The translations under genes and the position numbers were made by a program. A stretch of DNA of 64,000 bases from CALEAR01 sp035301485 (GTDB lineage: Bacteria > Pseudomonadota > Gammaproteobacteria > Pseudomonadales > Alcanivoracaceae): assembly GCA_035301485.1 (NCBI GenBank), contig DATGUF010000017.1, positions 1-64,000 on the forward strand, given 5' to 3'. Positions 24,566-33,415 of this stretch are shown here, piece by piece. Under the pieces are notes generated by a model. That model had not been told where the DNA came from. It was given only the letters and a program-made list of their open reading frames with translations, and did no database searches. Each line of letters begins with the position of its first letter. Within the stretch, counting starts at the first letter, position 1.

Positions 24566-26401
24566 TTACTGCGCCACTGGGCCAGAGGTGGCTACAAATA
24601 AAGGAGGGATAGGGCTGTCTGTGAGCAGGCACACCAAACGCAGCAGCTCTAGTTCTTCCACCTGGATTTTATTATCTGCCATGACAATGTCTGCGCACAC
24701 ATCTAGCACTAACTGCTTTAAGAAGGAGGTGAGGGCGCGCACCTCTTCTAATGCCTCTCTCAGTGATACTAAACCACAAGATGAAGCTGGAAGCAGGGCG
24801 CTATTCTCTGGCACAAGAGGTGCAACATAAGTGGCAAACAGCGCTTGCTGCTCGGCAGGCACTTTACTGCTTTGATAGATGAGCGCCGAAAACAGCACCA
24901 TGAGAGGCTGCGCTACTTGCGCTAGGTCCACATATTGCTTCTCTGGCACCTTAAGGGGGTACAAACGCAGATAAATGAGCTGACGCAGCAAATACTCAAA
25001 CACCGTTACACGCCCATCAGCGCGAATAAGTTCATCCACATTGCGTAAAAAAAGCCGATGTTGTTCCACCTCCATACTTTGGATTGTAGGCACCGCCAAA
25101 TCTAACAAAGGGATACGGGTGCGCTTACCCAAGGTACGTATTTGCGCCATCAAAGTGGGCAAATACTCTCGTTGCGCCTTGGTTAACTCAGTGGGGGCAG
25201 GGATCAACCGTTGGCTGCCCGCCATAATAAGCGCATAAACCATTAATCGCGCACCTTCTTCATCACTTAACAGCTGCGTCATCGTAACCGGCAAACTGGC
25301 GATCAAAGAATGGGCATACCCCATTGCATTAGCGTTGAACACAGGCTCTGCGTCGTTTCTGTTTACTCGCTGCTGCCGCACTCGTGCTCGTGCCTCCCAA
25401 CCCGGCCCTAAATGGCGTAACCGAACATCAATAGGAGGGTGGGTGGCAAAAAGCGCCTGCCACCACATATTTACAGCGTTAGCAAAACACATATGGCTAA
25501 CATCTTCAGCATATTGGTTGGTCAAGATAGAAGGGGTGCCATTACGTATTTTGATCAACGCGCCAGCCAAACCACTGGGGTTGCGTGTAAATTGCACCGA
25601 AGAAGCATCTGCCAACATCTCACGCTGCCGGCTCACCGCCGCCTTGATTAAACGGCCCAACACAAGCCCCGCGTAGCCAGCAACAATAAGCAGCACGCCA
25701 AATGCTATCAGTGTACCTGCTTGGTTCGACCTGCCACGCATTCTGCCACCTGTAGAACGAGAAGATACCTCTACACGTACTAGCATCTTGCCCACGCGCG
25801 ACACCGCCACAAGGCCTGCTAACATCGCCAGCATGTTCAAGTTAAGCTGCACATCACCATGCAGCAAATGGCTAAATTCATGGCCTATAACGCCTTGCAA
25901 CTCATCTCGATCAAGTTGTTCTAGTGCACCCTGTGTAACCACCAAGGAATATTCAGCAGGATTGCCTGTTACGAAAGCATTAATGGCCAACTCTTGACGC
26001 ATCACAAACAAACGGGGCACAGGCACGCCAGATGCCACCGCCATTTCAGCCACCACATTAGTGAGTTCTTTTTCTTTCGCAGTGAGGGCTGTGCCCGTAA
26101 TTTCTTTGGCTCCCATCAACTCAGCCAGCGCTGTAGTGCTTTTATTTAACTGTATAAAGCGATGCACAGTGCCGCTAGAAAACACTAATAAGGTAGCCAA
26201 CGATACCCAGCCAGCTACACCACTTTGTGCATAAAGCTGGAGTAAATCAGTAACAGCTAGAGGGCTCGATACCATCAGTGCCCAAACACAAAACACACCC
26301 GCATTCACTAACAGTACGAGGCAAAATAAAGACGCTGCAAATAACAGCATGAGCCGGCGGCTCGCTTTTTTAGCACTGCGTTGCTGTTCGAAAAAATCCA
26401 T
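24566..26401 (-). CDS. M48 family membrane metallopeptidase with C-terminal TerB-like domain
   Basis: A 611-residue HtpX-like zinc peptidase. Two N-terminal membrane helices (about 18-42 and 62-78) precede the peptidase domain with HEFSH at 174-178, a second membrane pair near 185-205 and 228-255, the third ligand region (REMLADASSV) and a THPPIDVRLRHL motif. The last ~180 residues form an all-helical region with two acidic repeats (RADGRVTVFEYLLRQLI and MADNKIQVEELELLRLV), reminiscent of TerB-like domains. It lies 4 bases after lemA, a widespread pairing. Probably acts on membrane proteins; substrate unknown. Confidence 0.88.
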   Translation of the reverse strand: MDFFEQQRSAKKASRRLMLLFAASLFCLVLLVNAGVFCVWALMVSSPLAVTDLLQLYAQSGVAGWVSLATLLVFSSGTVHRFIQLNKSTTALAELMGAKEITGTALTAKEKELTNVVAEMAVASGVPVPRLFVMRQELAINAFVTGNPAEYSLVVTQGALEQLDRDELQGVIGHEFSHLLHGDVQLNLNMLAMLAGLVAVSRVGKMLVRVEVSSRSTGGRMRGRSNQAGTLIAFGVLLIVAGYAGLVLGRLIKAAVSRQREMLADASSVQFTRNPSGLAGALIKIRNGTPSILTNQYAEDVSHMCFANAVNMWWQALFATHPPIDVRLRHLGPGWEARARVRQQRVNRNDAEPVFNANAMGYAHSLIASLPVTMTQLLSDEEGARLMVYALIMAGSQRLIPAPTELTKAQREYLPTLMAQIRTLGKRTRIPLLDLAVPTIQSMEVEQHRLFLRNVDELIRADGRVTVFEYLLRQLIYLRLYPLKVPEKQYVDLAQVAQPLMVLFSALIYQSSKVPAEQQALFATYVAPLVPENSALLPASSCGLVSLREALEEVRALTSFLKQLVLDVCADIVMADNKIQVEELELLRLVCLLTDSPIPPLFVATSGPVAQ

Positions 26402-26405
26402 TTAT

Positions 26406-26993
26406 TTAAAAACTAACCGCTACATTTTGGCGTGCTTCTGGGTTTTCCAACTCAAGTGTGGACGCCGTTTGAAAACGAGCGAACCCCGCCACAAGGTTGT
26501 GCGGAAACTGTTCAAGGTAAGTATTGTAGTGCATCACACCATCGTTATACGCTTGGCGGGCAAAGCCAATGCGATTTTCCGTACTAGTAAGCTCTTCCAT
26601 TAACCGGCTCATGGTTTCGTTGGCTTTTAAGTCTGGATAGTTTTCAGCTACTGCAGTGAAGTTCATTAAAGCGCCGGATAACAAACCCTCTGCCTGGCCT
26701 AGTGATGACATCGCGGTCTCACTATCTGGCTCATTGCGCGCCCGCTTATTCGCGGCTACGGCCTGACGGCGCGCTTCAATAACCTTTGTTAAGGTTTCTT
26801 CTTCGTGTTGCAGGTACTTTTTCGCTGTTTCTACTAAATTAGGTATGAGGTCATAACGGCGCTGCAGCTGCACATCAATTTGTGCAAATGCATTTTTATA
26901 GCGGTTTCTGAGCGCCACTAACCGGTTGTAAATACTGACTCCATAAACCACCAACACGGCAACAATAGCTAGCAATATAAGTAATGAATTCAT
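26406..26993 (-). CDS. lemA: LemA family protein
   Basis: A 195-residue protein with one N-terminal membrane helix (about 3-22) and a long helical bundle exposed to the periplasm or cytoplasm. The LemA signatures are YNRLVALRNRYKNAFAQIDV (21-41), LQRRYDLIPNLVETAKKY and the conserved ENRIGFARQAYNDGV with YN..L..FP. The molecular role is unsettled. Directly upstream of and coupled to the M48 peptidase gene; such pairs are common and suggest joint function in envelope proteolysis. Confidence 0.92.
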   Translation of the reverse strand: MNSLLILLAIVAVLVVYGVSIYNRLVALRNRYKNAFAQIDVQLQRRYDLIPNLVETAKKYLQHEEETLTKVIEARRQAVAANKRARNEPDSETAMSSLGQAEGLLSGALMNFTAVAENYPDLKANETMSRLMEELTSTENRIGFARQAYNDGVMHYNTYLEQFPHNLVAGFARFQTASTLELENPEARQNVAVSF

Positions 26994-27075
26994 TTTCCAC
27001 CCACTGGTATGAATAACGTAACGTAGCTAACACATTACCACCTTGCACCACAAAATTAATGCTTTTCTTAGCCAT

Positions 27076-27109
27076 AAAAAAAGCCCTCGGTGCGCAGGGC
27101 ACCGAGGGC
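27076..27109 (-). terminator. Rho-independent terminator after nitronate monooxygenase-like gene
   Basis: GCCCTCGGTGC (27083-27093) pairs perfectly over 11 bases with GCACCGAGGGC (27099-27109). On the minus strand the stem is followed by seven T (27076-27082), a classical terminator 18 bases after the stop codon. Confidence 0.92.
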
Positions 27110-27127
27110 TCGAAGAGGCTATAAAAC

Positions 27128-28099
27128 TTAGTAGTTGCTAATAGCTTCTAAGCGTTCTTTTGCAGCGAGGTATTCATCGTGCATGCGAGCCACCATGTTT
27201 TTCACCGGCCCTATTTCTTTCACCACTGAAATACCTTGGCCACAGCCCCAGATATCGCGCCATGCTTTAGACTGATCTTCTTTTGACTCAAAATTCATGG
27301 TGCTAATATCGCCTTCAGGGAGGTTATCCGGATCCATTCCTGCAGAACGAATACTAGGTGCTAAGTAGTTTCCACCAACACCTGTAAAGTAGCTTGAATA
27401 AACGATATCGTCTGAAGTGCCTTCCATAATCGCTTGCTTATAGCCTTCTACAGCACGCGCTTCATCAGTGGCAATAAAAGGCGAACCGATGTATGCGAAA
27501 TCTGCACCCATAGCTTGCGCAGACAAAATAGCGCGGCCAGTAGCAATAGAGCCTGAAAGCGCTAGAGGACCATCAAACCATTCACGAATTTCTTGAACTA
27601 AAGCAAATGGGCTTTTATCACCAGCGTGCCCACCGGCCCCTGCGGCTACTGCCACTAAACCATCCGCACCCTTTTCTATAGCAGAACGTGCGAAGCGGTT
27701 ATTAATCACATCATGGAAAACAAAGCCACCGTAGCTATGGGCGCTGTCGTTCACTTCTTTACGCGCACCAAGGGAAGTAATAATGATAGGCACTTTGTAT
27801 TTTTCCGTGAGCGCCATATCTTCTTCTAAGCGTGTATTACTGCGGTGCACAATCTGGTTAATCGCAAATGGAGCGGCTGGCTTATCTGGGTTCTTAGCAT
27901 TGTAATCCGCTAATGTTTCCGTAATTTCAGCTAACCAATCATCTAATTGGGCCAAAGGGCGTGCGTTCAAAGAAGGCATAGCACCGATGATACCCGCCTT
28001 GCACTGCTCAATAACGAGCTGCGGAGTACTAATAATAAACAAAGGCGAACCAATGACAGGTAGGCGTAAAGAATCAAAAACGGGAGGAAGTTTGCTCAT
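27128..28099 (-). CDS. NAD(P)H-dependent flavin oxidoreductase / nitronate monooxygenase family
   Basis: A 323-residue TIM-barrel FMN protein of the 2-nitropropane dioxygenase/NMO family. It shows the family's LPVIGSPLFIISTPQLV start, the flavin phosphate-binding GADGLVAVAAGAGGHAGD with a conserved His, SGSIATGRAI and a GADFAYIGSPFIAT loop. The family oxidises nitronates or acts as quinone or enoyl reductase, so the substrate is uncertain. The start at ATG 28099 (MSKLPPVF) has only a weak ribosome site. It follows the padR gene on the same strand. Confidence 0.85.
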   Translation of the reverse strand: MSKLPPVFDSLRLPVIGSPLFIISTPQLVIEQCKAGIIGAMPSLNARPLAQLDDWLAEITETLADYNAKNPDKPAAPFAINQIVHRSNTRLEEDMALTEKYKVPIIITSLGARKEVNDSAHSYGGFVFHDVINNRFARSAIEKGADGLVAVAAGAGGHAGDKSPFALVQEIREWFDGPLALSGSIATGRAILSAQAMGADFAYIGSPFIATDEARAVEGYKQAIMEGTSDDIVYSSYFTGVGGNYLAPSIRSAGMDPDNLPEGDISTMNFESKEDQSKAWRDIWGCGQGISVVKEIGPVKNMVARMHDEYLAAKERLEAISNY

Positions 28100-28175
28100 A
28101 TTTATTACCATTGTAGTTATTGGACTTATGCAACTTGTTGCACAAATTAAACAGATTCTTCACCAGATGCAACCA

Positions 28176-28721
28176 TTATTTAATTTCTTCTGGATGTTCT
28201 TTCAGCACCTCAAGCGCTTCCTTAATGGTTTTGATCCAGTAGTACTCCAACTTAATGCCCGACTCTAAGATCATCATCTGCACTTTTGCCGTTGATGTTC
28301 CTTGAAAACGCGCTTGATCTCTCTTCTGCAAAGCAAGGTAATGCTCAAGCTTCTCTTCGTGCTGAGCCAAGTGGCGTTCGAGCTCGTACAATAAACCATT
28401 GTTGCCCACCACCGCCGCGGCTCGCATGCGCACCATTAAAGGGCTGCGCACCGGCTGCAAGTTTTCCTCTGTAGATAACCAACGTTTTAATTCTTCTCGC
28501 CCTGCGGGCAGCACCTGATACGTTTTTTTCTTACGTTCGCCTTCTTCGGCAAAAAAAGATTCCACCCAGCCCGCTTGCTCTAATTTGGCGAGCTCGCGGT
28601 AAATCTGCTGGTGGCTAGCGTGCCAAAAATGCCCAATGGAACGATCAAACCGTGCCGACAACTCAGAACCTGAGCTTGGCTTTTCTATGAGAGAGGTTAA
28701 TAAAGCGTGAGGTAAGGACAT
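28176..28721 (-). CDS. PadR family transcriptional regulator
   Basis: A 181-residue regulator with an N-terminal winged helix (about 1-80): MSLPHALLTSLIEKPSSG, a recognition segment HASHQQIYRELAKLEQAGWV and a wing ERKKKTYQVLPAGREEL, typical of PadR/VirR-like proteins. The C-terminal half is helical (Vir_act_alpha_C-type) with an HLAQHEEKLEHYLALQ coiled segment for dimerisation. It lies just upstream of the nitronate monooxygenase-like gene on the same strand and is divergent from gmk; it could control either itself or that gene. Confidence 0.88.
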   Translation of the reverse strand: MSLPHALLTSLIEKPSSGSELSARFDRSIGHFWHASHQQIYRELAKLEQAGWVESFFAEEGERKKKTYQVLPAGREELKRWLSTEENLQPVRSPLMVRMRAAAVVGNNGLLYELERHLAQHEEKLEHYLALQKRDQARFQGTSTAKVQMMILESGIKLEYYWIKTIKEALEVLKEHPEEIK

Positions 28722-28740
28722 AAATTCTCTTATTTTGGTT

Positions 28741-28767
28741 ACAATTGCTTAAACTGTACTACATTGT
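28741..28767. promoter_or_regulatory. Short inverted repeat between padR and gmk
   Basis: ACAAT (28741-28745) and ATTGT (28763-28767) form a dyad 20 bases upstream of the padR start. PadR proteins commonly bind dyads of this kind at their own promoter. The repeat is short and may be chance. Confidence 0.3.
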
Positions 28768-28847
28768 GGCGCCAACCAAGTACCCGCCGTTTTTATTTCT
28801 TGCTAACATGCGCCCCTACATATCTACCTTGAACAGAGAACGCCTAT

Positions 28848-29480
28848 ATGTATCCCACTAGTAAGCACGGTAATTTATTTATTATTTCAGCCCCCTCTGG
28901 TGCAGGAAAAACCAGTTTACTCGCAGCATTACTAGAAAAAATGCAGGGCGTGTGCCTGTCGATTTCCCACACCACAAGACCTATTCGCCCAGGCGAAAAA
29001 GATGGCGTGAATTATCACTTTACCGATCGTGATGCTTTTATTAAACAAGTGAAAGCAGGGCGTTTTCTAGAACACGCTGAGGTATTTGATAACTTATACG
29101 GCACCTCGGCCGACTGGGTAGATGAGCAACGCCAACAAGGCAAAGATGTTATTTTAGAAATTGATTGGCAAGGCGCTCAACAAGTTCGGCGTTTAGCACC
29201 CGAAGCCATAGGAGTATTTATTTTACCGCCTAGCATCGATGAGCTCGAACGGCGTTTACGCAGCCGCGGCCAAGACAGCGACACAGTAATTCAACAACGC
29301 ATTGCAGGCGCACAAGCGGAAATCGCTCACTACAACGAATACGACTACCTTGTGGTGAACGATGAATTTGAAGCTAGCGTTAACGATTTAGCCGCTATTA
29401 TCCATGCTAATCGTTTAAAAAGCTCTGCACAGCAGAAAACCCAGTTGGAGACACTGCAAAACCTGCTGGCCACACCGTAG
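28848..29480 (+). CDS. gmk: Guanylate kinase
   Basis: Phosphorylates GMP to GDP with ATP. The 210 residues begin with the P-loop SAPSGAGKTSL, then SHTTRPIRPGEKDGVNYHF (GMP-binding loop, residues about 42-60), a FLEHAEVFDNLYGT segment, LEIDWQGAQQV and the lid RLRSRGQDSD. Length and motifs are normal. First of the conserved gmk-rpoZ-spoT-ridA group, which also ties nucleotide supply to (p)ppGpp metabolism. Confidence 0.97.
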   Translation: MYPTSKHGNLFIISAPSGAGKTSLLAALLEKMQGVCLSISHTTRPIRPGEKDGVNYHFTDRDAFIKQVKAGRFLEHAEVFDNLYGTSADWVDEQRQQGKDVILEIDWQGAQQVRRLAPEAIGVFILPPSIDELERRLRSRGQDSDTVIQQRIAGAQAEIAHYNEYDYLVVNDEFEASVNDLAAIIHANRLKSSAQQKTQLETLQNLLATP

Positions 29481-29483
29481 CCA

Positions 29484-29512
29484 TTGATAAAACAGGCGCG
29501 TTTCAGTATGCT
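29484..29512 (+). promoter_or_regulatory. Candidate sigma-70 promoter for rpoZ
   Basis: TTGATA (29484-29489) and TATGCT (29507-29512) are separated by 17 bases in the gmk-rpoZ gap, 58 bases before the rpoZ start. The spacing is ideal and each hexamer has two or fewer mismatches to consensus. Confidence 0.5.
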
Positions 29513-29569
29513 GCAGCGCCTATCGCTATATTTTTAGCCGCTTTTTAATTCCATAGAGGTATCCACACC

Positions 29570-29833
29570 ATGGCACGAGTTACCGTTGAAGATTGTCTAG
29601 AAAAATTAGATAACCGCTTTGAGTTAGTATTAGTGGCCAGCAAACGTGCGCATGCCCTGCAAGCCGGCACCAAGGAACCACGTGTACCTTGGGATAACGA
29701 CAAGCCAACTGTGGTGGCACTGCGTGAAATTGCAGAAGGTTTGGTCACCGCTGACAGCCTAGAAAACGACATGCTTGACGGCAGCAGCGAAATTGATGAG
29801 TTAGCGTTACTCACCGAATCTTTTAGCAACTAA
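29570..29833 (+). CDS. rpoZ: DNA-directed RNA polymerase omega subunit
   Basis: The 87-residue omega subunit promotes RNA polymerase assembly and forms part of a ppGpp-binding site in proteobacteria. The N-terminus MARVTVEDCLEKLDNRFELV and the RAHALQAG and NDKPTVVALREIAEG blocks are diagnostic. AGAGG lies upstream. Next to spoT as in most gammaproteobacteria. Confidence 0.97.
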   Translation: MARVTVEDCLEKLDNRFELVLVASKRAHALQAGTKEPRVPWDNDKPTVVALREIAEGLVTADSLENDMLDGSSEIDELALLTESFSN

Positions 29834-29948
29834 TTAAACCTCTGCCAGCCCCTTCTAGCTTTTCATTTCCTAATGATAGACATGAGGCGCGCTAAACCTT
29901 AGTCTAAGAGGTTCACTTCTCAGACTTTAGTTAACGGATAGGCGCGCC

Positions 29949-32060
29949 TTGGCTTCTATTAGAAATTTAGAAAAACGGTTATCCAGTTATTTAAGCGAAG
30001 AACAGATCGCCCAAGTGGTGCGCGCCTACGAATTTGCGAAGGTTGCCCACGAAGGTCAGTACCGACGCTCTGGTGACCCTTACATCACCCACCCACTCGC
30101 TGTAGCCCACATTCTTACCGACATGCACATGGATCATGAAAGCCTGCAGGCTGCCATGTTGCACGACGTCATTGAAGACACTGGGGTTACCAAAGAAAAA
30201 CTGGCTCGTGAATTTAGCCCTGAAGTGGCTGAGCTAGTGGATGGCGTTTCTAAAATCGCCCAAATAAAATTCGAATCCAAAGCAGAACAGCAGGCTGAAA
30301 ACCTACGGAAGATGATTCTCGCGATGACGCGAGATATCCGCGTCATCCTCGTTAAACTGGCGGATCGCTTGCACAACATGCGTACGCTGCACGTGATGCG
30401 CCCAGACAAACGCGCTCGCATAGCCATGGAAACTTTGGAGGTTTATGCCCCCATTGCTAACCGCCTAGGCATGTACAACATGCGAGTGGAATACGAAGAT
30501 TTGGGCTTTAACGCCATTCACCCCATGCGTTCACGCATGATTGCCAATGCCGTGAAAGCTGCCCGCGGGCACCGGCGCGAGTTTCTTAGTACCTTAAAAG
30601 ACACCATTGAAAACTGCTTAGCAGAAGAGGGCATTGAAGCGCGCATTCTTGCTCGTGAAAAGCACCTGTACAGCATCTACACCAAAATGAAGGAAGAAAA
30701 CAAAGCCTTCGACGAAATCATGGATATTTATGGTTTCCGCATTTTGGTGGATAAAGTAGACACTTGTTACCGTGTTCTTGGTGTCGTACACAACTACTTC
30801 ACCCCCATTCCCGGCCGCTTTAAGGATTACATCGCCATCCCTAAAGCCAACGGCTACCAGAGCTTGCACACCACGTTAAAAGCACGCAGCGGCGTGCCCA
30901 TTGAAATTCAAATTCGCACTGAAGAAATGGAAGCCATGGCAAACAATGGTATTGCTGCGCATTGGCTTTATAAATCAGACGAGGGCGAAAGTGCTGCCCG
31001 CTCCAATAGCCGTGCACAAGCTTGGATGGGCCGCTTATTAGAGATGCAGCAAAAAGCGGGCGACTCCATGGAGTTTATTGAAAACGTAAAAGTGGATTTA
31101 TTCCCCGATGAAATTTATGTTTTCACTCCTAAGGGCGAAATCAAAGAGTTACCTGTAGATGCCACACCTGTAGACTTCGCCTATGCAGTACACACCAAGG
31201 TGGGAAATACTTGTACTAGCGCCTTAATTGATGGCAACCCCGCCACCCTGTCTACACGCTTACACTCTGGCCAAACTGTCACCATCATGACAGACAAAGC
31301 AGCCACACCAAACCCCACTTGGCTTAACTTTGTGGTCACGGGCAAGGCACGCTCTAGCATTCGTCATCACTTAAAGAACCAAAAACGCGAAGATTCCATC
31401 TACCTAGGTGGGCGTTTGCTCAACCAAGCACTGAGTGTTTACCGCCTCACACTTGATGAAATAGATGAAGAGCGCATCCAAGAGGAGCTCAGCGTACATC
31501 ATTACAGCACCGTGGATGAACTGCTCGAGGACATTGGGCTAGGCAACCGCCTCGCCCCCTTAGTGGCTCGCGATCTTTCGGCAGCGGAATCGCTTCCTTC
31601 TTTCGAAGTTAGCACCCCACTTGCTATTCGCGGCACAGAAGGCATGTTGGTGACCTATGCAAAATGCTGCTACCCATTGCCAGGAGACGGTATCATGGGC
31701 CACCTTAGCTCTGGCCGCGGCATCGTCGTACATCGCGACAACTGTAATAACCTACTCGCCGAACTACGCAGCAACCCTGAGAAATGCTTGGCGCTCTATT
31801 GGGAAAATGATATAGAACAAGTATTTAGCGCTGGGTTACGCATGGAGCTAAGAAATAAAAAAGGAGTGCTTGCCACCTTAGCTAGCACTTTTTCAGAAAT
31901 GGGATCAAACATTGAAACCATCACCATGACAGAAAAAGATGCCATGGTATCAGTCATCGAAATTACCATTTCGGTTAAAGACCGCGTTCAATTTGCACGC
32001 ATTATTAAACGTTTAAGAAAGAACGAAACAGTTATTCGCATTGGCCGCATTACCGGCTAA
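29949..32060 (+). CDS. spoT: Bifunctional (p)ppGpp synthetase/hydrolase SpoT
   Basis: Makes and degrades the alarmone (p)ppGpp. The 703 residues contain, in order, an HD hydrolase domain (residues about 40-190, HDVIEDT and KLADRLHNMRTL), the synthetase domain (YGFRILVD, GRFKDYIAIPKANGYQSLH), a TGS domain (VFTPKGEIKELPVDATPVDFAY), a zinc-finger/CC region (AKCCYPLPGD) and a C-terminal ACT domain. RFKD matches the RXKD motif of bifunctional enzymes. The start codon is TTG at 29949, preceded by GGATAGG. It is followed by ridA after 16 bases. Confidence 0.96.
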   Translation: MASIRNLEKRLSSYLSEEQIAQVVRAYEFAKVAHEGQYRRSGDPYITHPLAVAHILTDMHMDHESLQAAMLHDVIEDTGVTKEKLAREFSPEVAELVDGVSKIAQIKFESKAEQQAENLRKMILAMTRDIRVILVKLADRLHNMRTLHVMRPDKRARIAMETLEVYAPIANRLGMYNMRVEYEDLGFNAIHPMRSRMIANAVKAARGHRREFLSTLKDTIENCLAEEGIEARILAREKHLYSIYTKMKEENKAFDEIMDIYGFRILVDKVDTCYRVLGVVHNYFTPIPGRFKDYIAIPKANGYQSLHTTLKARSGVPIEIQIRTEEMEAMANNGIAAHWLYKSDEGESAARSNSRAQAWMGRLLEMQQKAGDSMEFIENVKVDLFPDEIYVFTPKGEIKELPVDATPVDFAYAVHTKVGNTCTSALIDGNPATLSTRLHSGQTVTIMTDKAATPNPTWLNFVVTGKARSSIRHHLKNQKREDSIYLGGRLLNQALSVYRLTLDEIDEERIQEELSVHHYSTVDELLEDIGLGNRLAPLVARDLSAAESLPSFEVSTPLAIRGTEGMLVTYAKCCYPLPGDGIMGHLSSGRGIVVHRDNCNNLLAELRSNPEKCLALYWENDIEQVFSAGLRMELRNKKGVLATLASTFSEMGSNIETITMTEKDAMVSVIEITISVKDRVQFARIIKRLRKNETVIRIGRITG

Positions 32061-32076
32061 TGGATAAGGACCCACT

Positions 32077-32463
32077 ATGTCGAACCGCTCTACCATTAGT
32101 ACCAACAAAGCACCCGAGGCCATTGGCCCGTACTCCCAAGCTGTTAAAGTTGGCGGCACCGTTTACCTCAGTGGCCAAATCCCACTAGACCCAGCCACCA
32201 TGGAGCTAGTTGAAGGCAACATGGAAGCTCAGGTGCGTCGTATCTTTGATAACCTAGCAGCGGTTTGTGAGGCTGCTGGCGGCACATTACAAGACATTGT
32301 TAAGCTCAATGTTTACCTTACCGATCTCAGCAACTTCCAACTGGTGAATGGCGTAATGGAAGAATACTTTGCTAAACCTTACCCAGCACGAGCGGCTGTG
32401 GGCGTGGCATCATTACCCAAAGATTCCCCCGTGGAAATGGACGCCATCATGGTGCTTAGCTAA
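32077..32463 (+). CDS. ridA: Reactive intermediate/imine deaminase RidA
   Basis: Hydrolyses the reactive 2-aminoacrylate and related enamines to ketoacids, protecting PLP enzymes. The 128 residues show the YjgF/YER057c pattern: GPYSQAVKVGGTVYLSGQIPLDP, NVYLTDLSNF and the active-site Arg in PARAAVGVASLPKDSPVEMD. Last gene of the gmk-rpoZ-spoT-ridA series. Its 3' end overlaps the convergent SDR-type gene by 8 bases. Confidence 0.97.
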   Translation: MSNRSTISTNKAPEAIGPYSQAVKVGGTVYLSGQIPLDPATMELVEGNMEAQVRRIFDNLAAVCEAAGGTLQDIVKLNVYLTDLSNFQLVNGVMEEYFAKPYPARAAVGVASLPKDSPVEMDAIMVLS

Positions 32464-33277
32464 GGCTATACCCCTCTCGAAAACTAGGGTACTGCAACAA
32501 GTAGTGCCCTTCTTCTATATAACGGCTGCGCACAGGCCTACCTTGTGCCTGTTGCCAGGCTAACCCCAAGTGCTCACCCTGCTGTTCTGCTAACCAATTC
32601 AATAACTCCACATTCACCACAGGTTCTTGATCACTGCCTACCACCACAGCGGGAGGCGCATCATGGGCTAACCAACGTTGGCCTAAATGCAACAACAAGC
32701 CCACTACATCATCGCTATGAATACGGCTACTCCAACGTGCCACAGGTGCCTCTTGCGGGTGTGTTAACAAACGTTTTGCCAAGGCCACACGGCCCCGGCG
32801 CGTAGGCCCATAAATACCAGAAAAACGCACCACTGTGGCTGGTGCCATTTGCTGAATTTGCTGCTCAGCCCTAATCAACGCTTGGCCATTAAATGTGGTG
32901 GCATCCGTGGGGCTATCTTCATCCACCACCTGCGCGCCATCGCCATACACTGCCGTGCTAGAAACGAAAATAACAGGCGGAATCTTTGGCTGCTGCGCGG
33001 CCACCGCACTTAGCACACGCTGCGGCAAGGTAATAAAAGCCTCTTCGTACGCCAAAGCATTGCGTGCTGCGGGCGTCACAATAATGTATATCAAATCAAC
33101 AGGCTCACTCGGTAGCTGCACTACTGGCACCCGCAATAAATCCTGCTGCAACAAATGCACCCCAGCAGGTGCTTCACTGCCTCGGCGTATCGCGCTTACT
33201 TGATGACCTAACGCCAACAATTTTTCACTTAATGGGCTGCCAAGCTGGCCTAGCCCCACCATCAAAACATGTGCCAT
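32456..33277 (-). CDS. NAD(P)-binding SDR-type epimerase/oxidoreductase (YeeZ-like)
   Basis: A 273-residue Rossmann protein of the extended SDR/NAD-dependent epimerase type. It starts at ATG 33277 (MAHVLMVGLGQLGSPL, dinucleotide-binding GxGxxG) behind AGGAAGG; an earlier in-frame start adds a 37-residue unsupported leader. FVSSTAVYGDG holds the typical Ser/Tyr pair, although the canonical YxxxK is not obvious (ATTFNGQALIRAEQQ occupies the spot), then VVRFSGIYGP. A substrate is not predictable. Such a gene adjoins ridA-oxyR in related genomes. Confidence 0.82.
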   Translation of the reverse strand: MAHVLMVGLGQLGSPLSEKLLALGHQVSAIRRGSEAPAGVHLLQQDLLRVPVVQLPSEPVDLIYIIVTPAARNALAYEEAFITLPQRVLSAVAAQQPKIPPVIFVSSTAVYGDGAQVVDEDSPTDATTFNGQALIRAEQQIQQMAPATVVRFSGIYGPTRRGRVALAKRLLTHPQEAPVARWSSRIHSDDVVGLLLHLGQRWLAHDAPPAVVVGSDQEPVVNVELLNWLAEQQGEHLGLAWQQAQGRPVRSRYIEEGHYLLQYPSFREGYSLS

Positions 33278-33415
33278 GGAGTGCCTTCCTATATCATACG
33301 GTTTCACTGGGAAGCGAAACGGTTGAAAAAATTCATGCCGCACTGTATCAAGTGTGCTTCTATTCTTGTTGGTTGAGCCGCGCTTCAACCCATCTACGTT
33401 TCACTGGGGCTAACT

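Noticed and set aside
7808..28847. Recent genomic island
   Set aside because: No integrase, transposase, tRNA or direct repeats are seen at the borders, and most genes inside are core-type.
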